From Cyclobacteriaceae bacterium (GTDB lineage Bacteria > Bacteroidota > Bacteroidia > Cytophagales > Cyclobacteriaceae), in NCBI GenBank assembly GCA_019638285.1, contig JAHBUB010000003.1:124001-188000 (forward strand): 64,000 nucleotides of DNA, in the 5' to 3' direction. Made by a program: the position numbers and the translations under genes. The notes under the pieces were generated by a model. The model saw only the letters and a program-made list of their open reading frames with translations, was not told the origin of the DNA and did not search any database. Each line of letters opens with the position of its first letter. Position 1 is the stretch's first letter. This document shows positions 36,521-44,788 of this stretch, one piece after another.

Positions 36521-38371
36521 TTACCATCCAATGCCATAATCCTCCCCATGATTGCTTGATCCTCCCCAGAAACTACCGTGTTTCCAATCAAAGAAGATCG
36601 CATTGATAGGGCCGGAGGTTCTTTCCTCATAGGAGAGGTGATAACCCATTTTACTCAAGTCCCTTCTTGTCCAATAAGGCGTTGCTGAATTTAAAACCAA
36701 CATGCCGTCTTTGCGCTCATGATCGCCAAAGCTGGAATACATTTGATATGTTTTGAACATAGCGGATTCAGCTGACTCCTGTACATTCATTCCAAACTCT
36801 ACGATATTTAAAAAGAACTGCATAAGATTTTGATCCTGTTCATCACCTGCCTGCTTTGCAAATGAAAGAAAGGGCTTACCATCCTTTAATGCCATGCTGG
36901 GGGTTAATGTTACACGTGGTCTCTTGCCGGGCTCCACCACATTAAATGGATTTTCTTTCGGGTCAGTAACAAACGACTGCATGCGCTGACTCATGCCTAC
37001 TCCAGTGTTGCCTGCAATTACTGCGGGTACCCACCCGCCACTCGGAGTGATCGATACTACCCAGCCTTCTGCATCTGCCGCCTCTACAGAGGTAGTACCT
37101 GCAGTAAAGTCTTTTAGGTATTGCTCATCCAGCACAGGTATTTTGGTGGTGGGGTTGTTCAAGGAAGAATGGCTTTTTCCCCATTCGTTAAGAATATCCA
37201 GGTAAGGGTTTTTCTTTCCTTCAAATGGATACGGGTCACCGGGACCAATGTTGGGATCATTTTTATCTGGGTTGATCAATTTCATTCGTTCTTTCGCATA
37301 TGCTTTCGACAGCAAACCAGCCATTGGTTCTTCAGGGGCAAAGGCAGGATCGCCATAATAAAAATCACGATCGGCAAATGCCAGGTTCATGGCCTGATAG
37401 AGAGTGTGGATATATCTTGTTGAATTGTATCCCATACTTTTCAAATCAAAATTTTCCAGGATGTTTAGTGTTTGCAACATGACCGGGCCCTGTGTCCATT
37501 GTTGGAGTTTGTATACCTCAATGCCTCTGTAAGTAGTCATCATAGGTTCCTCAATTTTCACCTTCCAGTTGGCGAGATCTGCTTCAGTAAATAAGCCACC
37601 TTGCTCTCTGGCACCTCTTACAATTTCTTTGGCGATATCTCCTTTATAAAAGCGATCATAAGCTGCATAAATGGCTTCCTTCCGGCTCTTCTTTTTCTTT
37701 AGTGCTTCTTGTTCTGCTTCTACCAACTTGGTGAGCGTAGCCAATAAATCTTTCTGAACAAATATTTCACCCGCCTCTGGTGCTTCTCTTTCTTCCCCCA
37801 GGTGTGGAAGGAATACTTTTTTTGAATAGGGCCATTCTTTGATTTTATCCTTTCCGCTCTCTATGGAGTTGGCGGTTTGCGCTTCTATGGGATAACCTGC
37901 CGCCAGTTCCATAGCAGGAGCAAGCACTTCTTTTAAGCTCATGGTACCATACTCTGCCAGCATGGTAAGAAGTCCACCTGGAGTGCCGGGTGTAGTAGCC
38001 GCCAGCGCACCAAATTGAGGTGGGTATTTCATACCCTTTTCTTTAAAGAATTCGGCTGTAGCACCCGTGGGAGCTACGCCCAACGCATTGATGGCAATTA
38101 CTTTTTTGGTCTTTGGATTATAAATAAGCGCCTGAGTTTCGCCTCCCCAGCTCAATACATCCCACATAGTGGCAGTAGCTGCGAGCATCGTGCATGCCGC
38201 ATCAACTGCATTTCCTCCTTTTTGGAAAGTAATGGCACCAGCTGTGGCAGCCAGAGGCTTACCGGTAATGGCCATCCAATTTTTACCATGTAATACAGGT
38301 TTTTGTGTTCTTTGGGCCAGCAATGTGCTGCTGACAAGTACTGCGACCAGGAATAGACTAATTTTTTGCAT
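36521..38371 (-). CDS. gamma-glutamyltransferase-family Ntn hydrolase
   Basis: 616 residues with a signal peptide (about 1-19, LLAQ). The large-subunit region includes GGNAVDAACTMLAA and FYKGDIAKEIVRG. The autocatalytic site that frees the small-subunit nucleophile is GTTSVEA, with Thr426 as the new N-terminus; the following motifs (GNTGVGMS, TLTPSMALKDGKP) fit. It removes gamma-glutamyl groups from glutathione-like peptides in the periplasm. The usual TTH triad is TTS here, a small departure that could change acceptor use. Convergent with the exported M19 dipeptidase, which could take the Cys-Gly product. Confidence 0.85.
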   Translation of the reverse strand: MQKISLFLVAVLVSSTLLAQRTQKPVLHGKNWMAITGKPLAATAGAITFQKGGNAVDAACTMLAATATMWDVLSWGGETQALIYNPKTKKVIAINALGVAPTGATAEFFKEKGMKYPPQFGALAATTPGTPGGLLTMLAEYGTMSLKEVLAPAMELAAGYPIEAQTANSIESGKDKIKEWPYSKKVFLPHLGEEREAPEAGEIFVQKDLLATLTKLVEAEQEALKKKKSRKEAIYAAYDRFYKGDIAKEIVRGAREQGGLFTEADLANWKVKIEEPMMTTYRGIEVYKLQQWTQGPVMLQTLNILENFDLKSMGYNSTRYIHTLYQAMNLAFADRDFYYGDPAFAPEEPMAGLLSKAYAKERMKLINPDKNDPNIGPGDPYPFEGKKNPYLDILNEWGKSHSSLNNPTTKIPVLDEQYLKDFTAGTTSVEAADAEGWVVSITPSGGWVPAVIAGNTGVGMSQRMQSFVTDPKENPFNVVEPGKRPRVTLTPSMALKDGKPFLSFAKQAGDEQDQNLMQFFLNIVEFGMNVQESAESAMFKTYQMYSSFGDHERKDGMLVLNSATPYWTRRDLSKMGYHLSYEERTSGPINAIFFDWKHGSFWGGSSNHGEDYGIGW

Positions 38372-38486
38372 GAGATTGATTTTGTGCCACTAAATATAGT
38401 ATTGAGTTATTATGAATCAAAGAATTAAAGTTCTGAGGGGTGTGTTGTATGGATGATCAATTGAATAACCACTCTTCATTCTAATT

Positions 38487-38518
38487 TTGGTGATTCTAAT
38501 TGAATAGCCGTAACTTTG
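38487..38518 (+). promoter_or_regulatory. Bacteroidota promoter of the sigma-factor gene
   Basis: TTG at 38487-38489, a 21-base gap, then TAACTTTG at 38511-38518: both match the primary-sigma consensus of the phylum. It lies inside the longer reading frame that could start at TTG 38500, so transcription begins near 38525 and the GTG at 38536 is the better start. Confidence 0.6.
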
Positions 38519-38535
38519 CAGTAATTATAAATCAG

Positions 38536-39141
38536 GTGACTCAGGCCCAAACCATTACACAGTATCATCCCATGCTTCGCAGCATTGCAATAGGTATGGT
38601 AAAAAGCAAAGCGGACGCAGAAGATATCGTTCAAGACACATTTTTGAAGTGGCTTTCTATCGAAAAAGAGAAGATAAATAACACCCAGGCTTACTTGATA
38701 AAGTCAGTCACTAATAACTGCATTAATCACCTTCAGGCTTTAAAACGCAAGAAGTTAGAATATCTGGATCAAATTAATTTACCAGAGTTGCTTACTAAGT
38801 TTAGGGAGTTGGATATGAGCCAAATTGACCTTAATGCCAATATACAGACCGCTTTAAAGGTGATTCATAATAAACTGGAACCCCTTGAACGGGCCGTATT
38901 CGTACTGCGCGAGGTATTCAATTTTGACTATGAAGCCTTACAGGAGGTCTTAGAGAAGAAAAAGGATCACTGCCGACAACTTTTTAGCCGTGCCAAAAAG
39001 AAATTGGCACAAGAATCATTAAAAATGAATGTGGATTGGCCTGCAAAGCCGCTATGGGTCGAAAACTTTACAAAAGCCTGTGAAATGGGCTTTTCGAATG
39101 ATTTAATCAAGTCACTAACAAGTGGCTTAAATCCGGCATAA
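38536..39141 (+). CDS. ECF-type RNA polymerase sigma factor
   Basis: 201 residues. Region 2 (about 10-75: MLRSIAIGMVKSKADAEDIVQDTFLKWL, with the DAED and DTFLKW core-binding helix) and region 4 (about 118-170: LEPLERAVFVLREVFNFDYEALQEVLEKKKDHCRQLFSRAKKKL). The C-terminal 30 residues are unusual and may be an SnoaL-like remnant or a target of an anti-sigma; no anti-sigma gene adjoins. Start GTG 38536 chosen from the promoter position. The desaturase gene follows 116 bases on. Confidence 0.82.
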   Translation: MTQAQTITQYHPMLRSIAIGMVKSKADAEDIVQDTFLKWLSIEKEKINNTQAYLIKSVTNNCINHLQALKRKKLEYLDQINLPELLTKFRELDMSQIDLNANIQTALKVIHNKLEPLERAVFVLREVFNFDYEALQEVLEKKKDHCRQLFSRAKKKLAQESLKMNVDWPAKPLWVENFTKACEMGFSNDLIKSLTSGLNPA

Positions 39142-39257
39142 CTTCCGCTGGAATATTTTTTCTATAATCTGTCACAAATTCACTGCTTATTTGTCTTCTA
39201 TTATAGAGCCCCAAACTAGGCTTTATGCATATACATTAAACCAAGAACCTAAATTAA

Positions 39258-40028
39258 ATGAAAGTAATACTTATCTTTTTTATTGCTCACTGGTACCTAT
39301 CTCTGTTTTTTCAAACCTTCTTCTTGCATAGGTATGCCTCACACAAGGCATTTACTATGAATAAAACCACGGAGAAGATATTCTTTATATTGACCTGGAT
39401 ATTCCAGGGATCCAACTATTTAAGCCCTTTTGGATATGGTGTGATGCACCGAATGCACCATGCATATGCCGATACAGAAGACGATCCTCATTCACCAAAA
39501 TATGATGAAAGCATCTGGAAGATGATGTGGAAAACAAAGACCATCTATTCTTCCATTGCCAATGGTAAAATGGTGCCCGAAAAGCGATTTACAGAAGGAG
39601 TACCCCAGTGGGATGCCTTTGATAAATTCGCAAGATCATGGCCTTCCAGGTTGTTTTGGGGAGCCTTATACGTAGGCATGTACGTTATGTTTGCTGAATA
39701 CTGGTGGTTATGGCTGTTATTGCCTTTGCAGTTTTTGTTTAGCCCTATTCACGGAGCCATTATCAACTGGTTTGCCCATAAGTATGGATACCGCAATTTT
39801 GAAGTAGGGGACACCTCCCGTAACTTCCTACCGGTAGACTTCCTGATGATGGGGGAGAGTTATCACAACAACCACCATAAGTATGGAACAAGGGCCAATT
39901 TCGGAGGTATCCGCTGGCATGAGATAGACCCTACCTACCAGGTAATCCGGGTGCTCGACAAACTCAACATTATTAAGATAGCCAAACAAGTAGAATTAAA
40001 GATGGAAAGAGTAGACAAAGCGGCCTAA
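39258..40028 (+). CDS. acyl-CoA/fatty acid desaturase, delta-9 type
   Basis: Membrane di-iron desaturase with the three histidine boxes HRYASH (about 24-29), HRMHHAY and HNNHH, and four hydrophobic segments. 256 residues is shorter than many but normal for the soluble-less bacterial type. It introduces a cis double bond into membrane acyl chains, an adaptation to cold; the neighbouring cold-shock protein and DEAD-box helicase suggest a shared low-temperature response (inference). Confidence 0.88.
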   Translation: MKVILIFFIAHWYLSLFFQTFFLHRYASHKAFTMNKTTEKIFFILTWIFQGSNYLSPFGYGVMHRMHHAYADTEDDPHSPKYDESIWKMMWKTKTIYSSIANGKMVPEKRFTEGVPQWDAFDKFARSWPSRLFWGALYVGMYVMFAEYWWLWLLLPLQFLFSPIHGAIINWFAHKYGYRNFEVGDTSRNFLPVDFLMMGESYHNNHHKYGTRANFGGIRWHEIDPTYQVIRVLDKLNIIKIAKQVELKMERVDKAA

Positions 40029-40186
40029 TGGCTGGTTTACCAACCTGTCGATGATCGGATAAGTGGATTGGCTGAGTGGATGGCACTGCTTAACAGCGCA
40101 TCATATCTATGACGAGAAATTGCGTAAAATTTAGGATTTGAATTAAATCTTGTACATTGCGTGATTAATTAACAATTATATTACTA

Positions 40187-40381
40187 ATGAAACAAGGAAC
40201 AGTAAAGTTTTTCAATCAAACCAAAGGGTTTGGTTTCGTACGGGAAGAGGAATCGGAGCAGGAGTATTTCGTACACGTAACCGGCCTTATTGATGAAGTT
40301 CGTGAGAACGACAAAATTACCTTCGAATTGAAAGAAGGTAAAAAGGGCTTAAATGCCGTCAATGTACGATTAGCGGAGTAA
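40187..40381 (+). CDS. cold-shock-domain protein, CspA-like
   Basis: 64-residue single cold-shock domain: GTVKFFNQTKGFGFV (RNP1 core) and EYFVHVTGL (RNP2-like). Binds single-stranded RNA/DNA, acting as an RNA chaperone. The 158-base upstream gap could hold a structured leader. An intrinsic terminator follows, then the helicase gene. Confidence 0.9.
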   Translation: MKQGTVKFFNQTKGFGFVREEESEQEYFVHVTGLIDEVRENDKITFELKEGKKGLNAVNVRLAE

Positions 40382-40400
40382 TCAACTTATGAGTGCATAT

Positions 40401-40433
40401 AAAGCCCTCCGAATAATCGGAGGGCTTTTTTTT
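40401..40433 (+). terminator. rho-independent terminator after the cold-shock gene
   Basis: A 12-base G/C-rich perfect stem with an ATAA loop and eight T, 19 bases after the stop codon. Confidence 0.85.
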
Positions 40434-40480
40434 GAAATACAGTTTGACTATTTTTTTGAATAAAGAACCCCAATCGGTAA

Positions 40481-41713
40481 GTGAAATTTGAAGAGTTTAA
40501 CCTAAGCTCCTCGTTATTGGACGGGCTTAGTGCCATGGGTTTTACCCAACCCACCCCCGTACAAGAGCAGGCCATCCCCATTATATTGGAAGGCAAAGAT
40601 ATTGTAGCCTCCGCACAGACAGGTACAGGAAAAACAGCAGCATTCCTTCTTCCTATCCTTGACAAAATTTCCAGAGAAGAAGATTCACCACACATCAATA
40701 CCCTGGTGCTTGTACCCACCAGAGAGCTGGCATTACAAATCGACCAGCAGGTAGAGGGTTTTGGCTACTTTGTAGGGGTCAGTTCCATATCCGTGTATGG
40801 TGGAGGCAGCGGCCCTGCCTGGGACCAGCAGCGCAAGGCGTTGGAGTCGGGCGCAGACATCATCATTGCAACACCCGGAAGATTGATCGCACACCTGGCA
40901 TCTGGGGTAGTGAACTTCGATCACCTTCAGCATTTAGTACTGGACGAGGCAGACCGCATGTTGGACATGGGCTTTTATGAAGACCTCATTAAGATTGTAA
41001 GTCATTTGCCTAAGAACCGGCAAACACTGATGTTCTCGGCTACCATGCCACCACGGATAAGGACGTTGGCCAACAAAATTTTGATCAATCCAGAGCAGAT
41101 ATCGATTTCCATTTCGAAACCAGCGGAAGGTATATTGCAACAAGCGTACATGGTGTACGATACCCAAAAATTGGAACTGCTTACCTATCTGTTAAAACAT
41201 GATAGCTACAACAGTATCCTCATATTCGCCTCTACCAAAGACAACGTAAAAAAGCTGGAGGTGGTGCTGAGGAAAAACGGGATTACGGTAAAAGCATTTC
41301 ATTCCGATCTGGAGCAGCAGGATCGGGAGCAGATCATGCGCGAGTTTAAAAGCAAAAAGATTTCTACCATCATTGGTACCGATATTTTATCAAGGGGTAT
41401 TGATGTGGATGGAATTGATTTGGTGATCAACTACGATGCGCCACCCGATCCGGAAGATTATATCCATCGCATTGGTCGTACTGCCCGTGCCACAAAGACA
41501 GGTACAGCGATCACTTTCGTCAATGAGAAGGACCAGCAAAAGTTTGCAAGCATCGAAAGATTAATAGGCCGGGAGATACCCAAAGAAGTCCCGCCCATGG
41601 ATTTGGGAGAAACGCCAACATACAATCCGAGCGCGAAGAGCAAACCAAAATTCGCAGGACGAAGACCTCCTTTTAGAGACCAAAAGGGTAGAAGGCCCCC
41701 CAAGAAGAAGTAG
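40481..41713 (+). CDS. DEAD-box ATP-dependent RNA helicase, RhlE/DeaD type
   Basis: 410 residues, GTG start. All motifs present in order: Q motif (GFTQPTPVQEQAIP), AQTGTGKT, PTRELALQ, TPGRL, DEAD, SAT, FASTKDN, GTDILSRGIDV and HRIGRTAR, then a lysine/arginine-rich tail (about 380-410). Unwinds short RNA duplexes, often for ribosome assembly or cold adaptation. Follows the cold-shock gene by 100 bases, after its terminator. Confidence 0.92.
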   Translation: MKFEEFNLSSSLLDGLSAMGFTQPTPVQEQAIPIILEGKDIVASAQTGTGKTAAFLLPILDKISREEDSPHINTLVLVPTRELALQIDQQVEGFGYFVGVSSISVYGGGSGPAWDQQRKALESGADIIIATPGRLIAHLASGVVNFDHLQHLVLDEADRMLDMGFYEDLIKIVSHLPKNRQTLMFSATMPPRIRTLANKILINPEQISISISKPAEGILQQAYMVYDTQKLELLTYLLKHDSYNSILIFASTKDNVKKLEVVLRKNGITVKAFHSDLEQQDREQIMREFKSKKISTIIGTDILSRGIDVDGIDLVINYDAPPDPEDYIHRIGRTARATKTGTAITFVNEKDQQKFASIERLIGREIPKEVPPMDLGETPTYNPSAKSKPKFAGRRPPFRDQKGRRPPKKK

Positions 41714-41776
41714 CTGATCAGCAAAGCATCAGGCTTTAAAAATCAAATATTGTATGAACATGCAGATTGCCCTTCC

Positions 41777-42120
41777 TATGGGTGAGCACCCATATACCCG
41801 AGTGTGATTGCTTGGATGCCGGAGCATGCCGGCAATGACACCCAACCATGAATACTGGTATGCATAGGAATGTCAGTAGGTATACCTGAGCAAGACTATC
41901 CATAGGCAGGAGCAAGCAGGTAGCAATGCATGTGCATGAGAATAAAGATGACAGGACATGCGGGTTGCATCGCCCGAGCATGAAAGTTTGTGCCCGTGAG
42001 GGAAGGGGTAGGTATACCCGAGTAGGGAGGTGGCCGTACCCACGCAGGGGGTCTCGTATGAATGAGTTTATAGGTAGTAGTCATGCGCTTGGGGGTGACC
42101 ATGCGATTACCATGAGGTAG
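41777..42120. repeat. repeat-rich non-coding patch
   Basis: No gene can be supported in 41714-42262. Within it: a TATGGGTG/CACCCATA inverted repeat at 41777-41794, GCCGG/CCGGC arms at 41818-41833, and three copies of TATACCyGAG at 41793, 41881 and 42013, two of them preceded by GTAGG. The stretch is visibly richer in G and C than its flanks. It looks like clustered REP-like repeats or a decayed insertion rather than coding DNA. A fourth degenerate GTAGGTATA copy occurs at about 42337 in the broken gene. Confidence 0.5.
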
Positions 42121-42201
42121 GGTAGTAACTCCTGGCAGAGTTCCATTGAACAGACTCGGGAAATCAATTATAAAATACTTTAAAAGTTTTTTCTTATTTA
42201 C

Positions 42202-42223
42202 AAAACCTTACTATAAGGTTTTT
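42202..42223. terminator. hairpin terminator-like element
   Basis: AAAACCTTA/TAAGGTTTT arms with a three-base loop; A/T runs on both sides allow either direction. It separates the repeat patch from the decayed gene. Confidence 0.5.
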
Positions 42224-42262
42224 CCGTTCAATAGATATGTATAACAATTTAATAACAATGTT

Positions 42263-42996
42263 ATGTCTCATGTGAAAAATGTAGTGAGCTACTCAAGGTT
42301 AGTAGACATCTGTACCGGGCCTGCCTGCGGTACGGAGGTAGGTATAACCATGGTCGCCAAACCCTCCAGCTTAGCGCAATAAGATCTTTGCTCAAGGCAG
42401 CACAAAGTTCATTGTAGGATTTTTCACAAAAGAGCAATGCTTTCAATGGCATTACCAACGAAAGAGCAGAGGCGTTTTCCAAAGTCACTCCTTTAGCAAG
42501 CCAGATCATCAGGACGCTTCAGGCGTTGCAAGTTTCTGTGGAAACTTTGGCGAATGCAATGTATTACTCTCGGCTGATAGCAGGACGTTTGGCTAAGAAC
42601 CGATTGCCGGTGCCTAGTGAAGACAATGAAGAGGAAAAAGTAAAAACCCGTTCTTCCACACAACAAAGTTATGTGGCTCGTGTCTACCACTTTCACCAAC
42701 TGGTGCTTATGGTGAAGGAGTTTCCTTTTTATGTAGCCCACGAAACCCATTTGCAGATTCCAGCTTTGAGGCAGACTGCTGCTCATCTTGCCAGACTGAA
42801 CAGCACATGGTTTAAAGCCAAGGTAGCTCTTAACAATGCAAGGATGCACCGGAACCGATTGTTGTACAAAGGTATCGATGCTATAACGCAAAATGCTTTT
42901 GCCGTGAAAAGTTATGTGAAAGTAGTGTTTGGGCCGCGCAGTGCTGAGGCGGCTCTATTGACAACAGTAAGTTTCACCAAACCCAAAGTGTTATGA
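42263..42996 (+). pseudogene. decayed hypothetical gene
   Basis: The frame 42418-42996 is open, well-formed and coding-like (helical, with a KSYVKVVFG segment near the end) but has no ATG or GTG start before TTG 42526. Upstream, the same frame is open from 42256 but ends in TAG at 42415-42417, and a different frame from ATG 42263 begins plausibly (MSHVKNVVSYSRL) yet stops at 42382. A GTAGGTATA repeat unit lies around 42337, near where the frames part. Read together, this is a gene of about 240 codons broken by a frameshift or insertion and a stop. I do not recognise the family. Confidence 0.45.
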
Positions 42997-43014
42997 AAAA
43001 GTGTTGGTCAAATT

Positions 43015-43059
43015 AAAAGCCTCTGTTCCCGATAGCTACTGGACTGCATAGGCTTTTTT
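43015..43059 (+). terminator. terminator hairpin with long loop
   Basis: AAAAGCCT and AGGCTTTT arms around a 27-base loop, then more T; lies between the decayed gene and the minus-strand cluster. Confidence 0.45.
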
Positions 43060-43071
43060 ATTTAAGCCACT

Positions 43072-43440
43072 TCAAAACAGCCCATTCTCATTGGGAGAAT
43101 CCTTATCAATAACCTGCCCCAAATCCCAAAGTTCTGTAATTTTCCCATCCTCAATCCTAAAAATGTGCACCACAGCGATCTCCATTTCATCTTTCACCAC
43201 ATGTGAATGAGTGATTACCGTATTGCCATCTTCATAGGTGTTTTTTATAGTGATCGACTTGTTGGGGCTGGTGTCGTGTGCCTCTTGCATGGCGGCCATT
43301 AAAGATTCCCGATCCCCCTTGAAGTATTGGTTGTGATGGATGAATTCGCTGGCGACAAATTGAAGATAAGCTTCTTTTACCTTACCCATTCCAGCCATTT
43401 TAAGGAATGATTGAGCGATTTCTTTTTTAGTCATTTGCAC
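43072..43440 (-). CDS. SnoaL/NTF2-like protein
   Basis: 122 residues of the SnoaL-like cone fold: KEIAQSFLKMAGMGKVKEAYLQFVASEFIHHNQYF, then strands ending VVHIFRIEDGKITELWDL. The pattern is that of ester-cyclase or limonene-epoxide-hydrolase-like proteins, but the reaction is unknown. It abuts the reductase gene upstream (stop and start adjacent), so they are co-transcribed as the last genes of the minus-strand run. Confidence 0.82.
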   Translation of the reverse strand: MQMTKKEIAQSFLKMAGMGKVKEAYLQFVASEFIHHNQYFKGDRESLMAAMQEAHDTSPNKSITIKNTYEDGNTVITHSHVVKDEMEIAVVHIFRIEDGKITELWDLGQVIDKDSPNENGLF

Positions 43441-43986
43441 TTATTTTCCATAAGTAAGTAAAACTGTACCGCTTTTGAAAATCCTTGAGTTAACGAGCTT
43501 TAAGTTAAGCTGATTGGTAAGTCCCTTGAAAATGGGAGTACCCTCGCCAATGGCCACAGGATCAATCATGAATTGAAATTGATCAACGAGCCCGGCTTCT
43601 GCAAGTTGGGTAAGGATGGAACCGCTCCCAAGCAGTGTAATGTTCGTTTTCTTTTTTAAGGATGAGATTTTATCCAGCCAATTCTTATTTAGAACTTCTG
43701 TGTTCTTCCATTGAGGTGATTTAAGAGAGGAGGAGATTACTAGCTTTTTGGCTTTGTTCATTCCTTCAGCTACTTTCGGAAACATTTCTTTTGCCCGGGG
43801 AGAGGGCCAGAAGCTGGCCATCATTTCATAGGTGGTTCTGCCAAAGAGCAAGGTGCTATCCGATGCAAGACTTTCTTCTGAATACTTTTCCCCCTCCTTA
43901 TCATGGTGGTGCCAACTGGTGTCTTCTGAGAAACCTTTGTAATAACCATCAAGAGTAATAAATGTAAATGTGGATAATGTTGGCAT
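43441..43986 (-). CDS. dihydrofolate-reductase-family (RibD C-domain) protein (copy 1)
   Basis: 181 residues. The RibD_C fold is shown by FITLDGYYKGFSEDTSWHH, LLFGRTTYEMMASFWP, and GSGSILTQLAEAGLVDQFQFMIDPVAIGEGTPIF. The family reduces pteridine-like or riboflavin precursors with NADPH; these stand-alone copies are of unknown substrate. It is related to, but clearly diverged from, the product at 44789-45349. Confidence 0.85.
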   Translation of the reverse strand: MPTLSTFTFITLDGYYKGFSEDTSWHHHDKEGEKYSEESLASDSTLLFGRTTYEMMASFWPSPRAKEMFPKVAEGMNKAKKLVISSSLKSPQWKNTEVLNKNWLDKISSLKKKTNITLLGSGSILTQLAEAGLVDQFQFMIDPVAIGEGTPIFKGLTNQLNLKLVNSRIFKSGTVLLTYGK

Positions 43987-44144
43987 ATACTATATTTATC
44001 AAAGTTGTTTTTTCGACATCCTATTTTGGCGGGTAATCATGGCATATTAGAGGGCTAAGTAGGTTATGGCTTCAGTATGGAATTTAAGTAAATTCATTTT
44101 TGTGGGTTTGAGTTCTCTTTTCATTGGCTATGTTACCAATTGGG

Positions 44145-44381
44145 TTATTCAACAATTTCAATATCCACATTTTTTTCTTTTACCAAAGCGATTACCTCTT
44201 TTGCATTCACCTTACCGGTTTCAGATTCCACCCTCAGGATTTTGTCACAATCTTCCAGGTCGAAATTAAACTGGTAGGAGGGAAACGTGATTTTAAGTAG
44301 CTTAATAATTGCTGAAGCAGATTCAGGGTCATTCACATTGGTTTTAAAAATTTCAATGGCCGTAATATCAACTGGTTTCAT
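44145..44381 (-). CDS. small HMA-like protein with a DLEDCD motif (copy 2)
   Basis: 78 residues, ferredoxin-like fold pattern. Shares with the protein at 10669-10884 the EIFKTNV start, an S/EY before FNFDLEDCDKILRV, and the KVN-KE second helix. Its one cysteine lies in the shared motif; the CxxC of classic metallochaperones is absent. Upstream is a small HhH protein gene, downstream a 158-base gap. Two homologues in two similar clusters suggest a linked role, still unknown. Confidence 0.7.
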   Translation of the reverse strand: MKPVDITAIEIFKTNVNDPESASAIIKLLKITFPSYQFNFDLEDCDKILRVESETGKVNAKEVIALVKEKNVDIEIVE

Positions 44382-44436
44382 TCGAATTAGGTATCAAATA
44401 TTTGCAATTCAATTTTTATATACGCGATCGAAAAGT

Positions 44437-44727
44437 TTATGGTTTAAATGAGAGCCCTTTATTATTTAAAGCTTTTTTTAGCTTAGGTATTGTGCTTGGC
44501 CCCATACCGTGAAGGTTAAGAATTTCCTTTTCACTCCATGTAGCCAGGTCTTCCACTGTCTTAATACGCTCTCTTTCTAAGGCTCGTCTTGCAGGTCCAC
44601 TAATTAAAGCCAGAAAACTGTCTTTTGGTTTACGTTCCTTTTCACAAACTGGACAGGTGGGACAGTCACTGCTTTTGTAGAATTGATGTTCCTTTTTACA
44701 AGTCTTTAATGTTCCTTTTGGAGCCAT
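44437..44727 (-). CDS. zinc-ribbon plus helix-hairpin-helix protein
   Basis: 96 residues. A probable zinc ribbon (CKKEHQFYKSSDCPTCPVCEKE, with four or more cysteines) leads into a C-terminal helix-hairpin-helix domain like that of RNA polymerase alpha C-domains (SGPARRALERERIKTVEDLATW, LHGMGPSTIPKLKKALNNKG). It may bind DNA. Proteins of this form are common and uncharacterised in Bacteroidota. 55 bases after the next gene in its direction. Confidence 0.78.
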   Translation of the reverse strand: MAPKGTLKTCKKEHQFYKSSDCPTCPVCEKERKPKDSFLALISGPARRALERERIKTVEDLATWSEKEILNLHGMGPSTIPKLKKALNNKGLSFKP

Positions 44728-44788
44728 TGTTTTTTAATTGGTTTTGTTTCTTACAATGCCTGCTGACTACTATGAGCATTTTATGATA

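Noticed and set aside
38500-38535. TTG 38500 as the sigma-factor start
   Set aside because: A good TTG/TAnnTTTG promoter overlaps it, so the start must be downstream.
42493-42891. minus-strand frame over the decayed gene
   Set aside because: Opposite-strand frame with no recognisable fold; the plus frame is more coding-like.
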